A stretch of 64,000 nucleotides of DNA, from positions 380,369,348 to 380,433,347 of the forward strand of contig NC_064614.1 of NCBI RefSeq assembly GCF_023898315.1. Direction: 5' to 3'. Below the pieces are notes generated by a model. It did not search any database, was not told the DNA's origin, and was given only the letters and a program-made list of their open reading frames with translations. Every line of letters begins with the position of its first letter. The first letter of the stretch is position 1. The translations under genes and the position numbers were made by a program. Source of the DNA: Schistocerca nitens (taxonomy: Eukaryota; Arthropoda; Insecta; Orthoptera; Acrididae). Shown here in pieces: positions 11,946 through 22,622 of this stretch.

Positions 11946-12254
11946 CTTGAATAATAGTTGTATGATTGCTTTACATCAAATTATCCTATACCGACATCTT
12001 GACTGCTTGCACCATTGCCACATAAATGAATCCCTGATATTTCAGTGTATGTATGTTCAACTATCCCATAATTTTATAGCAGTTGACATGTACTACTGCA
12101 CTAGCATCTCTTCAGTTCGTACTCTATCTAATTCTAATATGATTAGCATCTATCTCTAGAGTGTCCCTAAAGTTTGAGAAACTCAGTATAACAGAATAAT
12201 TTGAAGGCTTCCAGTTTTTTATTCTCTGTACTGTTTCTTTTCATATCAAACAGC

Positions 12255-12706
12255 GTAATTCAGGTGCCCCTACCACTGGGTTTTATGCAGCCTGCAGTGC
12301 CTTCGAAAACCATGTGCGTGATTTTCATACTCTCCCGCTTGCTGTGTGCAAACTTTTAGTCCCACAGAATAAAGTAAAGGACCTCTTTGTAGGAAAATTA
12401 ATGTAGCTAAATTTTTTAGCAGAATAAGTTTTCTCTAGAGGCCACGCTTTTCGTGTTATTCAAGAAAAATGAGTTTGTAGGTTACTTTTGTACGTTTTTC
12501 TTGAATAATTCGGAAACTACGGCCTCTAGTGAAAATGTATCCCAGTACAAAACTTAACTACATTAAAGTTTCTATGAAAAGGTTCTGTCCATTTTTATTC
12601 TGTAGGGTTAATAGTCGACATATAGCGAGCGAGAAAAAGATAAGTACACGCTATTTGAAAGCGTTGCAGGCTGCATAACACCAAGCGGTAGGGGCAAATG
12701 AATCAA
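12255..12706. repeat. Foldback element 2, family shared with 52730-53372
   Basis: The left arm (tgcccctaccactgggtttt, atgcagcctgca) and the right arm (tgcaggctgcataacaccaa, gcggtaggggca) are reverse complements. Pairing extends inward through tttttattctgtagggtt and ggcctctag words to a centre near 12480. No open frame. A second copy, itself holding a SINE, lies at 52730-53372. Confidence 0.8.
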
Positions 12707-13196
12707 CCTATATAGGTGTTCCTTCATTCTTCGCCCATGTGTACTTGAGGATTGCCATCTTACCGTATATAGGTAGGAGGTTGTTTAGTGGCATATTCTG
12801 AGCATTTGCTAAACAGAACCCATAGTCCCCGATAGATGTGACAGAGAAGAAACCTGTAAAATGTGATCACGGAAACATACCAGACAAAACACAGAGTAAT
12901 GAGAGAACCCTCAGCAGCAAAAGTTCTGCGATGTGGTTCTCATTGGCGCCTGGACAGCTCAGGAAAGCATCGTTGTGCCTGTCTTCCTTTGCATTCAGTG
13001 AAGTATACGCAATGTACATATCGGCCAACTCTTTAAGAGTAAACCCACCCACATCGCTGGGAATCACGGTTAAAGCTGTCGGAAACACAAGCCCTCGACA
13101 GAACCAAGTATATAAAGTGTATTACGTGCTGATTTTACAGACCTATGCTACTGAAATACATGTACTAGCACTGTTGTTGCTAAGATTATAGGGCAG

Positions 13197-13566
13197 ACAC
13201 CTTTCAGGGGCGGTAGTATGGACCACAAAAATAAAAAGGTGTGCAGTAAACATGGGCACTAAAATGCATACCGTAAGAGCTATGAGTACTTTTTCATCTT
13301 CGATACTGTAAAACATATCTCTTCTACAGGAAGCTCTTTGGTTTCCATATTTTTGGAGGGGGCATTGTGCGCCAAAACAAGAAACAAATGTCCAGGAAAT
13401 ATGGGCTCCAAAATGCATACCTTAAGAGTTAAGGGCACCTGTTCACTAGAAGAGATGTTTCACAGTAGCGAAGATGAACAAGTGTTCATAGTTATGCTTT
13501 TTAGGGACCACGTTTACTATACGTACTTTTCTTGTTTTGGTCCGTACTACCACCTCTGAAAGTTGT
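13197..13566. repeat. Foldback element 3
   Basis: The left arm ctttcaggggcggtagtatg pairs with the right-arm sequence ending in accacctctgaaag. Complementarity continues inward through gaccacaaaa, taaacatggg, aaaatgcata and catcttcg. It is about 365 bp long with no coding capacity. It is not the same family as the two foldbacks just upstream. Confidence 0.75.
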
Positions 13567-14179
13567 ATTTCACTGCCAGAGGTATCCGAACGATTTTCGC
13601 TTGTAAGTTTCGACTCGGTCAGTGCCGGACAGGGACCCTTACCTCAAATCGATGCATTTACCCTTCTCTACCATCTATGGAAGTTTTTAACTTTAACACT
13701 GAATCACCATGCGGGATGCGAGTTTGATAGCGAAGAAGTAAAGTGAGCGTCCTTGCTGCCAACGCCAAGTACCGGGAATGAATAAAACGAGCTTGTTTCC
13801 AAACAGGACAGACGACATTTGGACAGTTGTGAAGGCACTCCCTTTGTAAAACCGATTCAAAGATAAATAAGAGTAGAAAGTAAAAAAAAAATGTATCTTC
13901 TGTGTAATGAGCAATCGTAGAGCAGGGTCCTCAAATAAAAATAGGAAATATCCCTGAAAAACCTCCGAAATGTCATCGGTAAAATTGGCTTCACCCTGTA
14001 TGTGTACGAGAGGTTAAGTGTGAGTAGAGTATCGAATGGAAATGTTAAGACAATTTTGTCTAGCTCAGTAGTCAAACGTCTTTCATCGAAACGAACTGCA
14101 TACGCATTGAGTAGTAGGGTAAGGACGGTTATAGTGACCACCTCGTTTTACGTAGGCATTAGACGCTGTAAGAAAAGAA
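13567..14179. other. Unassigned stretch
   Basis: No supported feature between the third foldback and the mariner remnant; only short, motif-free frames. Confidence 0.35.
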
Positions 14180-14298
14180 AAGATGCAGTTTGCGTTTCTG
14201 TTGGTAGTACTGTTCACCAGTTGGGATACTTAAGCATATGTGACCGCTGGATTCCTGGCCCCCTACCAAAAGACCATAAAGGAAAATGAAGGACCATA

Positions 14299-15716
14299 CA
14301 CCATGAGATCAGAAGTAACCGGACACCTGGCTGAAAATGACTTAGAAGTTCGTGGCCCCCTCCATCGGTAATGCTGGAATTCAGTATGGTGGTGACCCAC
14401 CCTTAGCTTCCACTCTCGCAGCCATACATTCAATCAGGTGCTGGAAGGTTTCTGGGGGAATGGCAGCTCATTGTTCACGGAGTGCTGCACTGAGGAGAGA
14501 TATCGATGTCGGTCGGTGAGGCCTGGCATGAAGTCGGGGTTCCAAAACATCCAAAAAGTGTTCTATAGGATTCAGGCCAGGTCTCTGCAAAGGCCAGTCC
14601 ATTCCAGGGATGTTACTGTCGTGTAACCACTCCGCCACAGGCCGTGCATTATGAACAAGTGCTCGATCGTGTTGAAAGATGCAGTCACCATCCCCGAATT
14701 GGTCTTCAACAGTGGGAAGCAAGAAGGTGCTTAAAACGTCATTGTATGCCTGTACTGTGATAGTGCCACCCAAAACAACAAGGGGTGCAAGCCCCCTCCA
14801 GGAAAAATACGACCACACCATAACACCACCGCCTCCGAATTTTACTGTTGGCACTACACACGCTGGCAGATGACATTCACCGGGCATTAGCCATTCCCAC
14901 ACCCTGCCATCGGATCGCCACGTTGTGTACCGTGATTCGTCACTCCACACAACGTTTTCCCACTGTTCAATCGTGCAATGTTTACGCTCCTTACACCAAG
15001 AGAGGCGTCGCTTGGCATTTACCGGCGTGATGTGTTGCTTATGAACAGCCGGCCGGTGTGGCCGAGCGATTCTAGGCGCTTCAGTCCGGAACCGCGCTGC
15101 TGCTACGGTCGCAGGTTCGAATCCTGCCTCGTGATGTGTGTAATGTCCTTAGGTTAGTTAGGTGTAAGTAGTTCTACGTCTAGGGGACTGATGACCTCAG
15201 ATGTTAAGTCCCATAGTGCTTAGAGCCATTTGAACCATTTGCTAATGAGGAGCCGCTCGACCATGTAAACCAAGTTTTCTCACCTCCCGCATATCAGTCA
15301 TAGTACTTGCAGTGGATCCTGATGCAGTTTGGAATTCCTGTGTGATGGTCTGGGTAGATGTCTGCCTATTACACGTTGTCGGCAGTCTCTGTCAGTCAAC
15401 AGGTCGGCAAGTACGGTTTTGTGCTGTACGTGTCCCTTCACGTTTCCACTTCACTATCACATCGGGAACAGTGGACCTAGGGATGTTTATGAGTGTGGAA
15501 ATCTCGCTTACAGACGTATGACGCAAGTGACACCCAATCCCCTGACCACGTTCGACATCCGTGAGTTCCGCGGAGAACCCCATTCTGCTCTCTCACTATG
15601 TCTAATGACTACTGAGGTCGCTGATATGGAGTACCTGGGAGTAGGTGGCAGCACAATGCACCTAATATGGAGAACTATGTTTTTGGTGGTGTTCGGATAC
15701 TTTTGATCACATAGCG
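14299..15716 (-). mobile_element. Tc1-like DNA transposon (DD34E), split by a SINE
   Basis: Terminal inverted repeats match between 14299 (caccatgagatcagaagtaa) and the reverse complement of the end at 15716. TA lies on both sides (14297-14298 and 15717-15718), the Tc1 target duplication. The minus-strand transposase is in pieces. An N-terminal helix-turn-helix part is encoded at 15583-15392 (SEISTLINIPRSTVPDVIVK). A C-terminal catalytic part at 14950-14468 carries WSDESRY, FQHDRALVH and GLNPIEHF, with 34 residues between the second D and the E. Frame breaks and a SINE at 15048-15238 separate them. Removing the SINE gives about 1.23 kb, a normal Tc1 length. Confidence 0.88.
15048..15238 (+). 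mobile_element. SINE family A inside the Tc1 element
   Basis: The complete tRNA-like head (gtggccgagcgattctaggc, ggttcgaatcctgcc) is followed by the family body. An imperfect 17-bp target duplication lies at 15035-15051 and 15239-15255 (ttgcttatgaacagccg versus ttgctaatgaggagccg). The three differences suggest this is not among the youngest insertions. Confidence 0.88.
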
Positions 15717-16440
15717 TATGTGAGGAATGGCTTGCACTTTACGAGGCTGATGGTGACAATTTTTTGTCGACCGCTATCACACGCCATGATACATGGTTTC
15801 ATCATTTCGAACTGGAAATAAAACGGCAATCCATGATGTGGCGCCACACTATTTCGTCTACGAAGAAAAAGTTGCAAGCAGGACGCTCAGTCAGTAAAGT
15901 CGTGGAGACGCTCTTTTCGAACTCTGAAGGGGTTATTCTGTTTGATGTCCTCGCTCATGGTGCAATGATCAACTCTGAAGTGTATTGTGCTTCCCTCAGG
16001 AAGCCGAAAAATTGAGTTCAGCGTGTTTGTCCCCCAAAAGAGCAAACGAACTTTTCCTTCTCCATGATAACGGAGGACTTCACACAAATCTGCGCACCTA
16101 AGAGGAGCTCACAAAAGTTCACTGGACTGCTCTTACCCACCCACCTTACAGCCCGGGTGGCTGTCCAATAGATGATGCTCTCCACAGGAAGGTGTACGTG
16201 GACGATGGGGAGGTTATTGGTACAACAAGACATCGTCGTCGACCGGTAGAGTGGTACCGTGCTGGCATGCAGGCCGTCCCACAAAAATGGCTTAAGACCG
16301 TAGCACTGAACATACATTACGTTGAGAAATAGGGTTTTAAAGCCAAAAAGCTGAGAATAATATGTTGTACTGGAATCCTGAATAAAACCAACTTGCCTTC
16401 AGAAAAAAGTTGTTGCATTATTTACTGAACTTCCCTCGTA

Positions 16441-16843
16441 GTAATTTGTTTACGTCATTTGACATTTTAACTTGCTGAGCAGAATGATTTACCCACACCC
16501 ATTCAACAAAGAGAAAAAGATAGCAGGCAAGCCTTGGGTAACACAGTTTATAGAGAGACAGCCAAACATGATCCTTAGAAAGCCAGATTTCACTTCATAT
16601 GAGTCTTATTTTTCATTTCTCTGTCTTTGGCCACTTGGTCCTTACCAGAAACTGACCATTTTGTACATTTTCGCTTATCACGTTCACTTTTCTAGTACGA
16701 AAAAGGATCTGAATAATAATATCATTGTTTTACGGTAGTTAAATGTATACAAGTTTATACGGAAGTATGTTTATCTATGACATGAAGTCAGAGAAAAAAC
16801 ATTATTTTCTTTCTTTATGGTTGCCAGTTTGGCCAGCTTTGTA
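16441..16843. other. Unassigned stretch
   Basis: No feature seen; an 88-codon frame at 16472-16738 has no recognised motif. Confidence 0.35.
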
Positions 16844-17042
16844 AATGTTCAAATGTGTGTGAAATCTTATGGGACTTAAGTGCTAAGGTCATCAGTTCCG
16901 AAGCTTACACACTAGTTAACCTAAATTATCCTAAGGACAAACACACACACCCATGCCCGAGGGAGGATTTGAACCTCCGCCGGGACCAGCCGCACAGTCC
17001 ATGACTACAGCGCCCCAGACCGCTCGGCTAATCCCGCGCGGC
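16844..17042 (-). mobile_element. SINE family B (tRNA-derived)
   Basis: On the minus strand it begins with a tRNA-like head (gcgcgggattagccgagcgg) and box B (ggaggttcaaatcctccctc). The body is distinct from family A and ends in ttcacacacatttgaac. An imperfect 12-bp target duplication, gccagctttgta and gccagttttgta, lies at 16832-16843 and 17043-17054. A 5'-truncated relative lies inside the nest at 50701-51054. Confidence 0.88.
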
Positions 17043-17070
17043 GCCAGTTTTGTAGCAATGCCGTTTGAGT

Positions 17071-17448
17071 CTGCATGTATGTCTCATAGATGTTTGAGAC
17101 TTGGAAGGGCTCTGAAATCATATATTTTCATTTTATTACCCAGCATTCCTCGAATTTAGTTAATCTTAACTCGAAGGAATGCTCCAATACAAGACTTTGT
17201 TTAGCAGAGCCGCATGTTTTATAACGCTCGAACTGTTTCGCATGGACTCTCTGGTGCTAGCTGTATGTATGCCTCGTAGGTATTTGAGACTTGGAAGGGC
17301 TCTGAAATCATATAGTATCATTTGATTATCCAGCTTTCCTCGAATTTAGTTAATCTAAACTCAAAAGAATGCTCCACTACAAGACTGTTTAGCAGAGCCG
17401 CATGATTTATAATGCTCGAACTGTTTCGCATGGTCTCTCTGGTGCTAG
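17071..17448. repeat. Tandem duplication, two units of about 189 bp
   Basis: Units at about 17071-17260 and 17261-17448 share tttgagacttggaagggctc, tgaaatcatata, cctcgaatttagttaatct and gcagagccgcatg with roughly 10% divergence. Each unit contains a small inverted repeat around ttcctcgaatttag ... aactcgaaggaatgc. There is no coding potential. It may be the start of an old satellite or a local duplication. Confidence 0.8.
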
Positions 17449-18679
17449 TTGCACCTTGTGCGGAAACTGGATGGCGTGGTCCGTCGAGATGAACGTGGAC
17501 GCCGTCCTCTAGGCCGAAGGGTTCGCCCGGCTGGGCGTGGCTGGTCGGCTTTCTTTACGGCGGCCCGTCCCGCCCCACTCATTACGAGGACGATGGTCGT
17601 TAGGTGCCATAAAGCGGAATGAAATCCTTATTGAAACCATAAACTCCCAGCCCCCCGGTAAGTGGTGTGCCCAGCTGACAAACCCGCTAGGCTTCCCCCA
17701 GAAGCGGTTCTAGTTCTGCACACCGGATTTCCTTCGTAGCTGTGGTCATGGAAGGCAGCCGGCTGTCAGTTGTTGGGATAATGGTCCGTGCCAAAATGTT
17801 CACTTTCTAGTCCATCAATTGATCTGGTGAAGGAACCTACTTCCAAAAAGCCCCTAGAAAATTTTTGTACCTGCTTGTTTTGCTTCTCAATTCAGTCTTT
17901 ACTAAAATCATTGTGTCTTTAAATGCGACCTTCTTAATGTTATTTCTGCAACTTACAGACGATTGAGCGCCACGCTTTTGATTTTACATGCTATTTCCCT
18001 CAAGTTTTCATCTGTCTTGTTCATATTTCTCCTCAGAAAATTCACTTTTTCCTACTGAAATCAGATTTGGTCTTTCCTCAAAGAACACTGCTGTGGAACG
18101 CTTTATCATTTTTTATCCAGTGCTACAGGTAAGGTTGATATATTGCTAATATCACATTCAAAGGACCCCAGAATATTTCTCATCATATCCTATTATAAAA
18201 CAAGCCGAGCAAATCACTCCTTCCTACTGAAGCATTTTTTATGCTATACATTCTCGACATCCAGTAAGTGCGATATTTAGACAGTAAGAGTCTTTAGTAT
18301 CCTAGCACGTGTGTTGCTGGAAATGATCTGATGCATCTTTTATGATATGCCCGCTGTCTTGCGTTCAATTATGATAAGTTCTCATCAAAAAGGTAGGTAA
18401 GTTATGGTAAGCGTCTACATCGAGGCCATTAGACTTAGAGCATCAGATCCTTTGTATAAAGATGAAGTTAGCACATGGCAGCGAGTTTCCTTTAGGAATT
18501 GTCTTGGATTTGCTGATACACTATATGCGAAAAAAAAAGGAGCCATCCAAAACGGACGGAAATCGGCAAATGCGATGTACATGTACAGACGAACAAAAGA
18601 TTACAATTTCAGAAAAAAAAACTGGATGATTTCTTCAAAAGAAAGAGCTTCACAAATTGAGCAAGTCAATAGTGCGCTT
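17449..18679. other. Unassigned stretch with a GC-rich first third
   Basis: 17450-17770 is GC-rich and unlike its surroundings but matches no element here. The frame at 18404-18691 (95 codons, beginning MVSVYIEAIRLRASDPLYKD) is the only longer one; I do not recognise it, and a poly-A run interrupts it. Confidence 0.3.
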
Positions 18680-18870
18680 GTCCACCTCTGATCCTTGTGC
18701 AAGCTGCTACTCCTTTGGCACTGGTTGACAGAGTTGTTGGGATGTCTGACTGAGGAATATCGTGCCAAATTCTGTCAAATTGGCTCGTCGGATCGTCAAA
18801 ATTACGATATTGTTGGAGATCCATGCCAATGATGCCCCAAACCTTCTCAGTTGGGGAGAGTTCCTATTCT
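18680..18870 (-). pseudogene. Tc1-like transposase, C-terminal fragment
   Basis: The minus strand encodes SPTEKVWGIIG, the block that carries the third catalytic residue (E) in Tc1-type transposases. FDRIWHDIPQSDIPTTLS follows about 27 residues later, then GVAACTRIRGG. The first two catalytic residues and the DNA-binding part are missing. A fragment of the same family faces it on the opposite strand immediately to the right. Confidence 0.7.
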
Positions 18871-18871
18871 A

Positions 18872-19140
18872 ATGCTTATCTTCGTTCTGGCCAAACTCTA
18901 CCTTAGCCAGCGAGGTCGCCGTATCTCTCCCCTAGAGAACATTTTTAGCGTTACGGACTGGGCTCTGCAACTAGCGGGGCATTTTGAGGATCTAATGCGC
19001 CATTTGGACAGAATATGGCACGACGTCCCCTCGGGAGGACATCCAACAACTCTATCAATCAATGCCAAACCTAATAACTCATAGCGTAAGAGTCGGAGGT
19101 GGACCAACACGTTATTGTCTTGGACAATTTATGAAGCTCT
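18872..19140 (+). pseudogene. Tc1-like transposase, C-terminal fragment, opposite orientation
   Basis: The plus strand encodes RISPLENIFSVTDWALQL (third catalytic E block), then LDRIWHDVPSGGHPTTLS. After a frame change comes a region resembling SVRVGGGPTRY. It matches the same part of the transposase as the minus-strand fragment at 18680-18870, so the two form a head-to-head pair. Confidence 0.68.
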
Positions 19141-20159
19141 TCCTCTTAACTGTGTAATCCACATTTTCTGAAATTGTTATCATTTGTTTGCCTGTACATG
19201 TTCATCACATCTCCCGACTTCCGTCCCATTTGGATAATTTATTCGTGGTGAGTCATTTTTTGTCTCAGAGTGTAATTATTTCAGTAAACAACATAAAAGC
19301 CTAATCTGTTTGGCCGGATCTGTACTAAAACAGTGCTCGTCCTGAATGCAAGAGTAGCTTTTTAACCATCGCTCCATTTCGCACATAGAAAGAAACTGAG
19401 TTTCATTCTTCAGATGAGAGCTTAACAATGTATATAGACACTTGCGTGCAAAGAATCTCAAGCAAGCTACCATCTCATTAGTAGGGAATGAAAGATGTTC
19501 CCTAAGGATCTATTTCTACCGTCAAGCAAACCTTTACGTTGATTACGAAACAGTTTAGAATTCTAGAGTAATTACCCTCATGTTTGTTGTAACGTGTGAG
19601 AAAAGAAAAAACGGGGATTCAACGGGCAGAGACTTCTAAGACTAGCTATTTGAACAGTAGTTAGTTGTGGTGAAGAAATATCATAGTCAGACACAAAATA
19701 AACACACATGGACAAGATCTACGAAAGTCTGATGACTAACTCTTGTGTATAAATAAAGCAGCTAATCGGATTCGTAGATTATAAGCGAGAGGTTGATTAA
19801 GCTATCATTTGCACTGTCGTTTACGGCCAGGCCACAATGCAAGATACATTAGCAAAACTATCGGACTACCGTATTTTTGGCACAGTTGAATGCAACTGCT
19901 AGTGGTTATCATATGAACGCCTGATCGAAAAGCATTTGATAATTCTACTATAAAAACCTCTGCGGGATTTGTACGATTTCACAAATGTTAATAGATGCAC
20001 AAGAGGTAAATTGTGCAAAATGAAGCCCGTTTCGTAAAAATAAAACTTTTTTTTTACTTTTACGTACGTAATTTTATGATGTATATGAAATTTTTATTTG
20101 TAAATTCTGTGTCCTTGCCATGTTCAACGTAGAATAGTTTTACTCTCGGTAGGGACGTA
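19141..20159. other. Unassigned stretch
   Basis: AT-rich DNA without a supported feature. Confidence 0.35.
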
Positions 20160-21345
20160 ACAAATATTACTAACAAAGACACCACACAGCAACTGGATTT
20201 TTGTAATTTCTCATATTTATGATACGTGAAGTTCAGGACTCAAATATCGATCTTCCGAAGTGGTTCGATACACTTTCAAAAATTTTCGAGAAGATCCCCT
20301 TTTTAAATTTTCAGAGCGAATTTAATACGCAAAAAAAGATAAAATATTCCACTGGAAGCGTTGCTCTGAGGTACAATGTAGGAGTGTCATGCGGGGGACA
20401 CGTGTTCGATTCTCGGTCGACAGAAATCTTTAAGGAAATAAGCATATTTTGCGAGCATTTTCGAAGTGTAAAATACATTAACGTCAAAAAATTACGTTAT
20501 ATTCGTTAATTTAAAAAATCTTGGTTAACAATTTTTTAAAGAAAAACCAATTTATGTTTGCAATGATAACTAGATTACTGTGTGTGATAATTTATAAGAA
20601 ATAAGACGTGAATTTTTCATAAAAACGACAAATATGTATATATATGTTAATTAGTATATATTTTATGAATTTTGTATTTAAATGACGTAGATACTCGAAC
20701 TGAACGAAAAAAAATGAAAATAATAACCGGAACTAGACTCGAACCAGCGATCCATCTATTATCAGTCTCGAGTGTTACCAATTTCTTTCCATGTTCATGT
20801 AGTTTACGTTTCATGTGGATGGTCATAGAACATGTAGCTTTATTTAAAAGCCGGCCGGTGTGGCCGAGCGGTTCTAGGCGCTTCAGTCTGGAACCGCGCG
20901 ACCGCTACGGTCGCAGGTTCGAATTCTGCCTCGGGCATGGATGTGTGTGATATCCTTAGGTTAGTTAGGTTTAAGTAGTTCTAAGTTCTAGGGGACTTAT
21001 GACCTCAGATGTTAAGTCCCATAGTTCTCAGAGCCATTTGAACCATTTTTTTTATTTAAAATTTTGCAATGGCATGGAATCGAACCCACTCCCTTCCTCA
21101 CCCTGCACCTACACGGGAGGTGAGTATTCAACCACAGAGCTACGCCGATAAGTAGGTCGTATTTTTAGGGTATAAAAGCCACTCTGAAAACTTCAAATAC
21201 GATTTTCTCAAGAATTTTTGAGAGTTGCCTTGAAATGCTTTCGGATACTGATATATGAATTCTGAACAACGCGTACCATAAAACTGAAAAATTACAGAAA
21301 TTCGATTGCGTTATGGTCTCCTTACAAGATACAAACTCATATCGT
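20160..21345. mobile_element. Long-terminal-inverted-repeat element with tRNA-like modules in its arms
   Basis: The left arm (about 20180-20430) and the reverse complement of the right arm (about 21075-21330) align over most of their length. An example is actttcaaaaattttcgaga against actctcaaaaattcttgaga. Each arm also contains a tRNA-like module pointing inward. The left has gcgttgctctgaggt and, about 35 bases later, cgtgttcgattctc (20357-20418). The right, on the minus strand, has gcgtagctctgtggttgaat and gtgggttcgattcc (about 21150-21072). A third box-B-like ggttcgagtct lies on the minus strand near 20745. There is no coding frame. A family A SINE sits inside at 20850-21050. The outer ends are approximate. 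Confidence 0.65.
20850..21050 (+). mobile_element. SINE family A
   Basis: A full copy with head, body and T-rich end. A perfect 11-bp target duplication, tttatttaaaa, lies at 20839-20849 and 21051-21061. Confidence 0.93.
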
Positions 21346-21384
21346 GATCTAATAGATAAATCGTAATATCGTAACAGCAAATGA

Positions 21385-21841
21385 GATAATAATCCACTTT
21401 TTGCACAAATCCATCACGTTATCAATGTGCACTCCCGAAATATAGTAGTTGTGTCAGAAACGTATAACAGGGCTCAAGGTCATCGTTTAATAGTTGGTAA
21501 CAGTACTTCTCAAACTACTGCATGATCGCTAAATGAAGCTCTGTGGTGTACTACTGCGGTCCGCTGAGCGTATGGTATTAAGGGCACACGCTTTCCGTGA
21601 GCGGCAGTCTTCGGAATGCAGATTATATCGTCCATTGTTTGGCAGCCGGAGGCGGCACGGCCCGACGTGTGGCCGCTGACCTCATTCTCCGTCTTTGGAG
21701 AGGATCTCCACGAATTCCCTCCAATCTGAACCCAGCTGAGACTAAGGCCACGGCAGTCACTTCGAGGCCAAGACAGTCCCTCCTGCATCCACTGCCACGA
21801 AGAGAACGTCCCAGAGTCATTTACTGCTTGCAGTCACTGCA
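21385..21841. other. Unassigned stretch
   Basis: Mostly moderate GC with no recognised family; open frames on both strands at 21510-21860 carry no motif. Confidence 0.35.
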
Positions 21842-22058
21842 AAAAAAACAATGGCTCTGACAAGGGAACCACCCCAACGCACCCCCCTCAGATTCAGTTA
21901 TAAGTTGGCACAGTGGATAGGCCTTGTAAAACTGAACACAGATCAATGGAGAAAACAGGAAGAAGTTGTGTGGAACTATGAAAAAAATAAGCAAAATATA
22001 CAAACTGAGTAGTCCATGTGCAAGATAGGCAACATCAAGGAGAGTGTGAGCTCAGGAA

Positions 22059-22126
22059 CGCCATGGTCCCGTGGTTTGCGTAAGCAGCTGCGGAACGAGA
22101 GGTCCCTGGTTCAAGTCTTCCCTCGA
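22059..22126 (+). repeat. tRNA-like module in left arm
   Basis: gtcccgtggtttgcgtaagc (box-A-like) is followed by ggtccctggttcaagtcttc (box-B-like). The module is about 68 bases, close to tRNA length, with weak acceptor pairing. It points toward the element centre. Confidence 0.5.
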
Positions 22127-22551
22127 GTGAAAGGTTTATTTTCGCAAAGCTATGATCTGTCCGTTCGTTCATTGACGTCTCTGTTCACTGTAATAAGTTT
22201 AGTGTCTGTGTTTAGCGACCGCACCGCAAAACCGTGCGATTCCTTACAGTTCGGAAAATATTCAATGACCTTGTTACTGAAGTCGGGAGCTATATTTTCT
22301 CGATTCATATTGCCCACGGAATACATCTCACGTATTTAATGCACTCTCGTCCAAAGTAGCGAAAGGTCAACTGCCAGCCAGGGAGCCTCGTCAGGAGGAA
22401 TACTCTCTCTTCCGTGCGCTGTAGTCGACTGACGTCGTGTGTTTCGATCTTTGTGTAGGTGTAGTGTCCCCATACTACGGCGCAGTTACCTCGCATCGGA
22501 CGGACGGACGGACAGATAATAATTGTCTGAAAATGAAAAATTAAACTTTTC

Positions 22552-22622
22552 ACTCGAGGGTAGACTTGAACCAAGGACCTCTCGCTCCGCAGCTGCTCAC
22601 GCTAACCACGGGACCACAACGC
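22552..22622 (-). repeat. tRNA-like module in right arm
   Basis: This is the inverted partner of the module at 22059-22126: gtcccgtggttagcgtgagc, then ggtccttggttcaagtctac on the minus strand. The two would be transcribed toward each other if active. Confidence 0.5.

Larger units (their letters stand above)
14180..16440 (+). pseudogene. mariner transposase remnant, split by a Tc1 element
   Basis: The left part (14180-14298) encodes the mariner segment SVGSTVHQLGYLSICDRWIP up to DHKGK. The right part (15717-16440) resumes with EEWLALYEADGDNFLS and continues through HHFELEIKRQSMMWRH to a FDVLAHGAMINSEVY block. Together these cover the middle of a DD34D mariner transposase. In the first catalytic motif, where mariners have DE, this copy reads HDTW. 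Frame breaks follow after 16015. The right end, 16412-16440, is a terminal inverted repeat-like gttgcattatttactgaact ending cctcgta. The 5' end is missing. The Tc1 at 14299-15716 interrupts it. Confidence 0.85.

Noticed and set aside
18404..18691. 95-codon frame beginning MVSVYIEAIR as a possible exon
   Set aside because: Not recognised, contains poly-A runs, and overlaps the end of a Tc1 fragment; insufficient support.
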